Positions 1 through 5,375 of a DNA stretch of 10,065 bases are shown here, in pieces. The position numbers and the translations under genes were made by a program. The first letter of the stretch is position 1; each line of letters starts with the position of its first letter. The notes below the pieces were generated by a model. It searched no databases and was not told the origin of the DNA. It saw nothing but the letters and a program-made list of their open reading frames with translations. The DNA lies in assembly GCA_012719015.1 (NCBI GenBank), contig JAAYBE010000034.1:1-10065 (forward strand). The letters are read 5' to 3'. Source of the DNA: Actinomycetota bacterium. Lineage in GTDB: Bacteria; Actinomycetota; Thermoleophilia; UBA2241.

Positions 1-10
1 GCGGCCGGGC

Positions 11-39
11 TTGAGCGTTCTCCCGCCTCGCGGTACACT
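11..39 (+). promoter_or_regulatory. Probable promoter of tRNA-Gln
   Basis: A TTGAGC box (11-16) and a TACACT box (34-39) are separated by exactly 17 bases. Transcription would begin near base 46, a few bases before the tRNA 5' end at 52. The match to the sigma-70/HrdB-type consensus and the placement are good. The start site itself is inferred. Confidence 0.6.
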
Positions 40-51
40 CACGGGCGCCGC

Positions 52-127
52 TGGCGAGTGGCCTAACTGGCAAGGCACCTGACTCTGGATCAGGGGATTG
101 GAGGTTCGAGTCCTCCCTCGCCAGCCA
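52..127 (+). tRNA. tRNA-Gln (anticodon CUG)
   Basis: The sequence folds into a complete cloverleaf. The acceptor stem TGGCGAG/CTCGCCA has seven perfect pairs, the D stem is GCCT/AGGC, the anticodon stem is CCTGA/TCAGG around the loop CTCTGGA, and the T stem is GGAGG/CCTCC around TTCGAGT. The anticodon is CTG, which reads the glutamine codon CAG, the favoured Gln codon in high-GC genomes. The discriminator base is G at 124 and the CCA tail is encoded (125-127). The U1-A72 pair is typical of bacterial tRNA-Gln. It faces the 3' end of the transporter gene 67 bases away. Confidence 0.95.
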
Positions 128-194
128 TCCTCCCCCTTCCGCCCCGCCGGGCACGTCGTCACTCCCCGGGATGCGCGCCGCCCTTCGGTCTTCC

Positions 195-1421
195 TCACCG
201 CGTCGTCGTCGCGGCGTCGGCCGGAGCGGTCACATCCTTCAGCCGTGAGACGGCCAGCGCGCACGCGGCGAGCAGGGCCGCCAGGAGGAGCAGCGAGACG
301 GTGTACGAGCCGTCCGCGGTGCGCAGGGCCTCCATCGCGTAGACGGACACCGCGGAGACCTGCCCGCTCAACTGGATCAGTCCGTTGGAGGTGCCCTCCG
401 GGGTCGGGTGGGCGGTCTCGGCGGCGTACTGCATCAGGATGGGGAAGGCCGCCACGAGGAAGAAGCCGAGGACGGCGGCGAAGACGTACAGGAGCAGCGT
501 CGAGGAGAGGAACGCCACGCCGAGCACGCCCGGGACGGTCGCGGTCAGCGCGAGGACGACGTAGCGGACGCGCCTGCCGCTGCGGTCCGAGAGCGCCGAG
601 AGGACGACGGCGCCGAAGATGCCGGCGACCAGCATGATGGCGCCCATTGTGCCCGCCTCGGTGGTGCTGAAGCCGCGCGGTTTGATGATCTGCTCCACCC
701 ACGTGGTCACGCCGTTGAACGTGCTCATGACGACGAAGGCGACGACCAAGATGAGCAGGAACGACCGGAGCGTGAGCACGTGCTTGAGGCCGTCGAGCAT
801 GAGCGTGCGCTCCTGCATCTCGGCCGGACACGGCGGCGTCGCCGGCCGCTCCCTCCCGAGCGCGAGGAAGGCGACCGCGGCCACCGCGGCCAGCCCCCCG
901 TAGAGCAGCTGGACGCGGGCGATCGGCATCAGGTCGGCGAGCACAGGCGTCACGGCCATGCCGACGGCGATGCCGGTCATGCTCGCGAGCGTCACCAGGC
1001 CGACGGCGGTCGCCCGCTCGCGCGGCGCGAACCAGTTGGCCGGCATCTTGGTCCATGTGACCATCAGGAACGGCTGGGCGGCGGCGATGCCGATCGTGCT
1101 GAGCAGCGCCAGCGTGTAGTCCGTCCCCGCCAGGCCGCGGGTGACGCCGAACACCGCCATCAGGACGACCCCGAGCGTCACCGCCGGGCGGAAGCCCCGC
1201 GCATCCGTCACCCAGGCGGCCGGCATGGCCAGCGGGATGAAGGCGATCATGAACGACATCGAGAGGACGCCGATGGCGAGGGTGGAGACGCCGTAATACT
1301 CGGTGGCCAGGCTGGTGATCGGCGCGTAGCTGATCCACAGCATCTGAACCATGAGGTTGGCGAACATGAACACGCCGAGGACCACCCAGCGGTAGCCGTA
1401 GACGCGGTACTGGTCGCTCAT
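195..1421 (-). CDS. MFS transporter, FLVCR-like subfamily
   Basis: This 408-residue inner-membrane protein has about twelve hydrophobic helices and a charged middle loop near residues 189-215, as expected for the major facilitator superfamily. The loop after helix 2 carries DARGFR, and a matching DRSGRR follows helix 8. From memory, several stretches resemble eukaryotic FLVCR proteins: the YYGVS region and following helix (42-70), PANWFAPRERATAVG (127-141) and EGTSNGL (342-348). W29, Q116 and Q354 fall where FLVCR1/2 have ligand-contacting residues. The second aromatic of the choline cage appears to be N236 here. FLVCR proteins carry choline, ethanolamine or heme, so a small amino-alcohol is a reasonable cargo, but this is inference. 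The start ATG overlaps the kinase stop as ATGA, with GGAAGG seven bases upstream. It is the last gene of the three-gene operon. MFS membership is certain; the subfamily is likely; the substrate is unknown. Confidence 0.9.
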   Translation of the reverse strand: MSDQYRVYGYRWVVLGVFMFANLMVQMLWISYAPITSLATEYYGVSTLAIGVLSMSFMIAFIPLAMPAAWVTDARGFRPAVTLGVVLMAVFGVTRGLAGTDYTLALLSTIGIAAAQPFLMVTWTKMPANWFAPRERATAVGLVTLASMTGIAVGMAVTPVLADLMPIARVQLLYGGLAAVAAVAFLALGRERPATPPCPAEMQERTLMLDGLKHVLTLRSFLLILVVAFVVMSTFNGVTTWVEQIIKPRGFSTTEAGTMGAIMLVAGIFGAVVLSALSDRSGRRVRYVVLALTATVPGVLGVAFLSSTLLLYVFAAVLGFFLVAAFPILMQYAAETAHPTPEGTSNGLIQLSGQVSAVSVYAMEALRTADGSYTVSLLLLAALLAACALAVSRLKDVTAPADAATTTR

Positions 1422-3034
1422 GATCCATCCTTCCGCGCGTTGAGGCGATGGTAGAGGGACTTGAGCCGCCCATACAGCTTGCGGTACTCGGCATACCGGG
1501 CGGCGTAAGCACCGGACTCGGCGGACGGGGTGAAGGTCACCGGAGCGGGCATGTGCCCGGGGACGTCCTCGAGCTCGATCTCCCCGAGACAGACCCGCGC
1601 CCACAGCGCGACGCCGCTGAGCTGGGCGTGGCGGGGGTCGGCGACCCGCTCCACCGGCCGGCCCAGGACGTCGGCGTAGATCTGGCACCACAGCTCGCTC
1701 TGGGCGCCGCCGCCCAGGATGCGCAGCTTCGGGACCGGTCGTTTGAGGAACTTCTCGCAGGTGTCGAGCAGCCAGTGCGAGTTGAAGGCCACGCCCTCGA
1801 GCACGGAGCGCACGAGCATGGCGCGGTCGGTGCGCAGCGAGACGTTGAGCCAGCCGGCGCGCACGACCTTGTCCTCCACCGGGCTGCGCTCCCCGTCGAG
1901 CCACGGCATGAAGAGCAGTCCCTCGCAGCCGGCCGGCGCGCGGGCGGCCAGGGCCATCAGATCGTCGTACGTGGGCGCGAGCGTCTCGCCGGCGGCGCCG
2001 CTCACGCCGATCCCGCTGCCGCCGCCCGGCAGGCCGTCGCCCGGTGCGACGATCATCTCGCGCAACCAGCGCAGCGAGGCGCCGCCGGTCTCCTGATTGT
2101 TGATCATGATGTGGTGCCGCGGGTCGAGGCCGGGCACACTGGCGATCTGGTGGAGGATGTCGGTGCGCTTGAAGGGCACGCGCGCGCCGATCCACGACGT
2201 GGTGGACACCGCCAGGTGCACGTCGTAGGGCGCGATGGCGCCCGAGCCGACCACGGCGGCGTGGGCGTCGGGGATGCCGCAGACCACAGGCGCGTCCGGT
2301 GCGACCTCGAGCGCGGCCGCGACCTCGGGCAGCAGCGGCCCCAGGACGGAGCCGGTGGGGAGCAGCTCGGGCAGTCGGTCGCGGTCGCGCCGCGTCCGCG
2401 CGATGAGCTGGTCGGAGTAGCCGAGCGGGGCGCCGATGCGATTGTCGGTGAGCCAGGCGCCCATCATCGACGCCGGCGTCGCGGCGGCGCGGCCGGTGAA
2501 CCTCATGCCCAGGTAGTCGACGGGCTCGAGGATCACCCTGGTCCTGGCGTACACGTCAGTGAGCCGGTTCTGCAGGAGCAGGGAGTGGCCGGTGGGATCG
2601 GCGCCGCTCGGCGACGGCGCGCCGCCGGTGAGACGGATGAACGACCACACCTTGTGGGGCGCGAAGCCGCCGACGTTGACCGGCCCGCCGATCACCTCGC
2701 GGGCGAGGTCGCGGGCGCGCGTGTCGGCCCACAGGAGCACCTCGCCGGCCGGTTCCCCGTCGGCGCCGACGGGGACCGACGAGGCCCACTGTCCGGTGAT
2801 CGCGACGGCGTGCAGGCGGCTGCCGTCGACGCCGGCGGCGGCGATGGCCTCCCGCGCCGCCTCGAGCAGCGCCGTCCACCACTCGACCGCGTCCTGGGTC
2901 GCCGATCCGTCACTGCCGATCTGCACGCGGACGGGGCGCAGCGCCGTCGCCAGCACCTCGCCCTCGAGGGAGCACGCCGCGACTTTGGGGCCGCCGTTGC
3001 CGTGGTCGACGGCCAGGATCCAGCGCTCGGCCAT
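1418..3034 (-). CDS. FGGY-family carbohydrate kinase (xylulokinase-like)
   Basis: This 538-residue cytoplasmic enzyme has the two-domain actin-like fold expected of FGGY kinases, which move phosphate from ATP to a sugar or polyol hydroxyl. The N-terminal phosphate motif reads VDHGNGGPK (9-17). TGQWAS lies at 80-85 and LWADTRA at 101-107. The probable catalytic base is D256 in GIPDAHAA. A nucleotide-binding stretch STTSWIG lies at 277-283, and the C-terminal FGGY signature ILGGGAQSELWCQIYADVLG at 439-458. The phosphate motif is unusual: most family members have DxGT followed by small residues. The length is normal for xylulokinase or glycerol-kinase relatives. The ATG lies two bases after the lyase stop (TGATCATG) and has no clear Shine-Dalgarno site, so translation is probably coupled to the lyase. 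The substrate cannot be read from sequence. Its place between an S1P-lyase-like enzyme and a transporter suggests it makes the phosphorylated substrate the lyase cleaves. Confidence 0.93.
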   Translation of the reverse strand: MAERWILAVDHGNGGPKVAACSLEGEVLATALRPVRVQIGSDGSATQDAVEWWTALLEAAREAIAAAGVDGSRLHAVAITGQWASSVPVGADGEPAGEVLLWADTRARDLAREVIGGPVNVGGFAPHKVWSFIRLTGGAPSPSGADPTGHSLLLQNRLTDVYARTRVILEPVDYLGMRFTGRAAATPASMMGAWLTDNRIGAPLGYSDQLIARTRRDRDRLPELLPTGSVLGPLLPEVAAALEVAPDAPVVCGIPDAHAAVVGSGAIAPYDVHLAVSTTSWIGARVPFKRTDILHQIASVPGLDPRHHIMINNQETGGASLRWLREMIVAPGDGLPGGGSGIGVSGAAGETLAPTYDDLMALAARAPAGCEGLLFMPWLDGERSPVEDKVVRAGWLNVSLRTDRAMLVRSVLEGVAFNSHWLLDTCEKFLKRPVPKLRILGGGAQSELWCQIYADVLGRPVERVADPRHAQLSGVALWARVCLGEIELEDVPGHMPAPVTFTPSAESGAYAARYAEYRKLYGRLKSLYHRLNARKDGS

Positions 3035-3036
3035 GA

Positions 3037-4443
3037 TCAGGAGGCCGGGGCTTCCGGCGCGGTGTCGTGCATCGCGTCCAGGAGCCTCACCATGACGGAT
3101 TCGACCAGGGCGTTGCCCTGCGGGGTCCCGCCGAAGCCGTACACGGCCCCCGATCTGGCAGGCTCGCCCTTGTGCTGTCTGGCGTACTCGACCGCCCCGC
3201 GCAGCGCCTCCAGGAACGCCTCGGCGAGCCCCGGCTCCGTGTTGGGCCGCGTGATGCAGAAGTGCAGCGCGGCCGGCAGCTGCAGCGGGTTCATGCGCCA
3301 ACCTTGGGCGATGAGCGCGTCGTTGACGAGGTAGATGTCGAGGTCGCCCGCCGCCTTGAAGGCGATCAGGAACACCGGCTCGCCGATCACCTCGAGCTCG
3401 GGGATGCCGTCGCGGATGCCGTCCCGGATCGTCGTGGCGGTGCGCATGATGCCGTCGGCGGCGGCCAGGAAGCCCGACTCCCCGGTGGCGAGCAGCGCCG
3501 CCCACGTGGAGGCGATGATGCCGCCGCTGCGCGACCCGGCGAAACCCGGCGAGAGGTACAGCCCGCCGGGCCAGTCCGGGAAGGCGAAGTACTGCTGTCG
3601 GCGCAGCTCGTTGTCGCGATACAGCAGTACGCTCGAGCCTTTGAGCGCGTACCCGTACTTGTGCGTGTCGGCCGAGATCGAGGTGACGCCGGGCACGCGG
3701 AAGTCCCAGAGCGGCAGCTCGTAGCCGAGCCGCTCCACCCACGGCAGCAGCCAGCCGCCCAGACAGCCGTCCACGTGCATGCCGATGCCGCGCGACTGCG
3801 CCAGTTCGGCGATCTCCTCGATCGGGTCGATGAGGCCGTGGGCGTAGTTGGCCGCGCTCCCGATGACGGCGATGGTCTGGTCGTCGACCATCTCGGCCAT
3901 GGCGCCCACATCGGCGAGATAGTCGTCGGTGAGGGGGGAGCGACGCATCTCGATGCCCAGCCAGTGGGCGCCCTTGTCCAGGGCGACGTGCGCGGTCACC
4001 GGCTTCACGACGTTGGGCCTGGTGACGCCGCGCGTCTTCCGGGCGTGCTCCCGGTAGGAGTACAGCGCCGTGATCAGGCTCTCGGAGCCGCCGCCGGTGA
4101 TCACGCCCTTGCCGGTGCCGTGCAGCAGGTCGGAGGTCATGGCGATGATCTCGCCCTCGAACTTGGTGGCGCTGGGATACATGTCGCGCTGCAGGACGTT
4201 GGCGTGCGAATAGAGGTCGAAGACCTCGCCGAGGAAGCGGTAGTGGTCGTGGTCGCCGCAATAGAGGCTGCCCGAGACCGTGCCCTTGTCGCCGCGCTCG
4301 TCCTCGCCGTGCGCCATGCCCGTGATCTCGGCGAGGATCGTGGCACGATCGACGGGCTCGGCCGGCACACGACGGTAGGTCGTGGAGGTCGATCTGTACG
4401 GGTAGAGGTCGCCGATGATCTCGTTGAGGCCGTCGTCCGCCAC
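3037..4443 (-). CDS. Sphingosine-1-phosphate-lyase-like PLP-dependent enzyme (group II decarboxylase fold)
   Basis: This 468-residue protein belongs to the fold-type I PLP enzymes related to glutamate/DOPA decarboxylase and is closest in pattern to sphingosine-1-phosphate lyases. Matches include VSGSLY (56-61), a phosphate-cradle GGGSES (117-122), VTAHVALDKGAHWLGI (149-164), HVDGCLGG (223-230) and the lysine motif SADTHKYG (257-264), where K262 should hold PLP as a Schiff base. Known S1P lyases split a 2-amino-3-hydroxy-1-phosphate by retro-aldol cleavage to phosphoethanolamine and an aldehyde. The N-terminal membrane helix of the eukaryotic enzymes is absent, so this one should be soluble, like known bacterial homologues. 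The start is GTG at 4443, preceded by GAGGTG; an in-frame stop lies two codons upstream. It is the first gene of the operon and ends two bases before the kinase. An aspartate-aminotransferase-family label is possible in databases, but the motifs favour the lyase group. The true substrate need not be a sphingoid base. Confidence 0.88.
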   Translation of the reverse strand: MADDGLNEIIGDLYPYRSTSTTYRRVPAEPVDRATILAEITGMAHGEDERGDKGTVSGSLYCGDHDHYRFLGEVFDLYSHANVLQRDMYPSATKFEGEIIAMTSDLLHGTGKGVITGGGSESLITALYSYREHARKTRGVTRPNVVKPVTAHVALDKGAHWLGIEMRRSPLTDDYLADVGAMAEMVDDQTIAVIGSAANYAHGLIDPIEEIAELAQSRGIGMHVDGCLGGWLLPWVERLGYELPLWDFRVPGVTSISADTHKYGYALKGSSVLLYRDNELRRQQYFAFPDWPGGLYLSPGFAGSRSGGIIASTWAALLATGESGFLAAADGIMRTATTIRDGIRDGIPELEVIGEPVFLIAFKAAGDLDIYLVNDALIAQGWRMNPLQLPAALHFCITRPNTEPGLAEAFLEALRGAVEYARQHKGEPARSGAVYGFGGTPQGNALVESVMVRLLDAMHDTAPEAPAS

Positions 4444-4540
4444 TGCTCACCTCGTCCGGTCAGGGAGCGGCGACCCGTCACCCGCCGTGGTCAGCGCCCC
4501 GCTCGCGTGAACCACTGATTCGGTCGTATGGACTGCCTGG

Positions 4541-4569
4541 ATGCTAGACCCCCGCACAGGGGTCGTCAA
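4541..4569 (-). promoter_or_regulatory. Promoter of the lyase-kinase-transporter operon
   Basis: Read on the minus strand, TTGACG (4569-4564) and TAGCAT (4546-4541) are separated by exactly 17 bases, a strong sigma-70-type arrangement. Transcription would start near 4534, giving a leader of about 90 bases before the GTG at 4443. It is the only good promoter seen upstream of the three genes, so they are probably one transcript. Confidence 0.65.
4547..4564. promoter_or_regulatory. Inverted repeat in the promoter spacer, candidate operator
   Basis: GACCCC and GGGGTC form perfect 6-bp arms around six central bases (CGCACA on the plus strand). The repeat fills the promoter spacer and touches both boxes. 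A dimeric repressor or a MerR-type activator could bind here. No regulator gene is present in the window, so the binding protein is unknown. Confidence 0.45.
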
Positions 4570-4574
4570 TGAAG

Positions 4575-4586
4575 CGCCGGCCGGCG
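4575..4586. repeat. Perfect 12-bp palindrome upstream of the operon promoter
   Basis: CGCCGGCCGGCG is its own reverse complement and begins five bases upstream of the -35 box. It could be a second regulator site, or part of a transcription end signal for the dsrE-like gene, whose stop is 40 bases away. Palindromes made only of G and C arise easily in such GC-rich DNA, so a functional role is uncertain. Confidence 0.3.
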
Positions 4587-4625
4587 GTCATGGGACAGGC
4601 ACACCGCCGCGCGCTCAGCGTCCCT

Positions 4626-4976
4626 TCAGAAGACGATCACCTTGTCGGCCCGTGCCGTGCGCTCTGCCAGCTCGCCCATCGAACTGCGACGGGCGCCCTC
4701 GCAAATCTCGTCCTCGGTCAGGGCGCGAGCGTCCATGCAGGTGCCGCAGAGGAGCACCTCCCCCTGGCGGACCAGCGGCTTGAGCATGCGTTCGAGGTTG
4801 TAGTAGCCGTCGGGTGTCTTCTGCCGGGCCTTGGCGCAGGTCACGGCGTCGCCCATGAGGAACACGGTGACCGATGCGTGAGGGTCCTCGGCGAGCAGAG
4901 CCATCGCCAGGCGCAGCCCGTTGTAGCTGCGCTCGGTGCCGTAGGCGGGGTCGTTGAGGATGAAGAGGTAATCCAT
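4626..4976 (-). CDS. DsrE-family sulfur-relay-like protein
   Basis: This small soluble protein of 116 residues resembles DsrE/DsrF/TusD and YchN-type proteins, which form small multimers and often carry persulfide sulfur on a cysteine. The start region LFILNDPAYGTERSYNGLRL (4-23), VFLMGDAVTCAKA (38-50) and the C-terminal ADKVIVF are family-like. C47 lies after the second strand, where DsrE-type proteins place the active cysteine. A CGTC pair (C77, C80) and C92 give three more thiols. The ATG at 4976 was chosen because AAGGGA lies just upstream and the DsrE similarity starts there; the reading frame extends further upstream but that part looks non-coding and meets the tRNA. No sulfite reductase or tus genes are near, so its partner is unknown. 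The gene sits between tRNA-Glu and the lyase operon on the same strand, probably as its own unit, though no convincing promoter was found. Confidence 0.85.
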   Translation of the reverse strand: MDYLFILNDPAYGTERSYNGLRLAMALLAEDPHASVTVFLMGDAVTCAKARQKTPDGYYNLERMLKPLVRQGEVLLCGTCMDARALTEDEICEGARRSSMGELAERTARADKVIVF

Positions 4977-5148
4977 GGCGTCCCTTTCTTCCAGAGTCCA
5001 GGGTCGTGGGTCCGCTGCGCGCCACGCCCGTCTCGATGACACTGTAATGACGTGGCACTGCAGAGGATAGCCTCGACCGGATCGGGACGTGGACCCCTGC
5101 GACGGACCGTCGGACAGCGGGAGACGAGGCCGAGGCCGTGTGGAGAGG

Positions 5149-5224
5149 TGGTAGCGCATACGGGATTCGAACCCGTGTTACCGCCGTGAGAGGGCGGCGT
5201 CCTAGGCCCCTAGACGAATGCGCC
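5149..5224 (-). tRNA. tRNA-Glu (anticodon CUC)
   Basis: On the minus strand the acceptor stem is GGCGCAT/ATGCGCT (first pair G-U). The anticodon stem CCGCC/GGCGG encloses CTCTCAC, and the T stem ACGGG/CCCGT encloses TTCGAAT. The anticodon CTC reads the glutamate codon GAG. The D-arm sequence TCGTCTAGGGGCCTAGGACG is characteristic of bacterial tRNA-Glu. The discriminator is A and the CCA tail is encoded (5151-5149). Confidence 0.95.
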
Positions 5225-5237
5225 ACGCCGGCTTCGG

Positions 5238-5271
5238 CTGCCGCGACGGGGCCGGAGCCCCTCGGCGGCAG
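5238..5271 (-). repeat. Two-tier hairpin in the tRNA-Glu leader
   Basis: The plus strand reads CTGCCGC, GAC, GGGGC, CGGA, GCCCC, TCG, GCGGCAG. This gives seven outer pairs, a 3x3 internal loop and five inner pairs closed by a four-base loop. It lies between the predicted tRNA-Glu start point (near 5275) and the mature tRNA end (5224). A competing hairpin GCCCCT/AGGGGC (5257-5275) shares one arm. A role in tRNA precursor processing or early transcription is possible but not shown. Confidence 0.45.
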
Positions 5272-5280
5272 GGGCCGATA

Positions 5281-5308
5281 AGGGTAGCACACGGGCGACG
5301 GACGGCAA
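5281..5308 (-). promoter_or_regulatory. Probable promoter of tRNA-Glu
   Basis: On the minus strand TTGCCG (5308-5303) is followed after 16 bases by TACCCT (5286-5281), a form often seen at high-GC stable-RNA promoters. Transcription would begin near 5275, about 50 bases before the tRNA. The -35 box lies within one arm of the inverted repeat at 5297-5326. Confidence 0.5.
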
Positions 5309-5326
5309 ACCCGCCCGCCGTCCGTC
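5297..5326. repeat. Perfect 10-bp inverted repeat
   Basis: GACGGACGGC (5297-5306) and GCCGTCCGTC (5317-5326) are exact reverse complements around the ten-base loop AAACCCGCCC. It lies between two divergent genes and overlaps the predicted tRNA-Glu -35 box. No T-run follows on either strand, so a standard intrinsic terminator is unlikely. It may be an operator or a structured leader. Confidence 0.5.
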
Positions 5327-5352
5327 CGGCCGAACGGCGGCGTGTTCGGCCG
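5327..5352. repeat. Perfect 9-bp inverted repeat abutting the previous one
   Basis: CGGCCGAAC (5327-5335) and GTTCGGCCG (5344-5352) are exact reverse complements around GGCGGCGT. It starts on the base after the neighbouring inverted repeat ends, so the two would form side-by-side hairpins. It ends 23 bases before the first possible start of the plus-strand membrane protein gene. Confidence 0.5.
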
Positions 5353-5375
5353 CGCTCCCCCCTCGCCGACGCCTC

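Noticed and set aside
128..194. Terminator between tRNA-Gln and the transporter gene
   Set aside because: Only very short GC-only arms can be paired and there is no T-run on either strand.
408..1454. Long plus-strand open frame opposite the transporter gene
   Set aside because: Its translation is a low-complexity Arg/Glu/His/Asp-rich string with no family pattern, and it is antisense to a clear MFS gene. Such frames are common in very GC-rich DNA.
1422..2195. N-terminal extension of the transporter frame into the kinase gene
   Set aside because: The extra 258 residues are arginine-rich shadow sequence. The ATG at 1421 has a ribosome site and starts the MFS similarity.
3035..4450. N-terminal extension of the kinase frame across the lyase gene
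   Set aside because: The frame is open but gives an arginine-rich sequence without motifs. Kinase similarity starts exactly at the ATG at 3034, and the lyase frame covers this region convincingly.
1448..4518. Long plus-strand open frames opposite the kinase and lyase genes
   Set aside because: They are antisense to genes with clear catalytic motifs, have biased Arg/Ala/Gly/Asp composition and lack ribosome sites.
4977..5148. Promoter for the dsrE-like gene
   Set aside because: TACAGT and TATCCT on the minus strand resemble -10 boxes, but neither has a credible -35 box at 16-18 bases.
52..5224. Genomic island integrated at a tRNA gene
   Set aside because: No integrase and no repeat of either tRNA 3' end was found in the window, and the genes between share the base composition of the rest.
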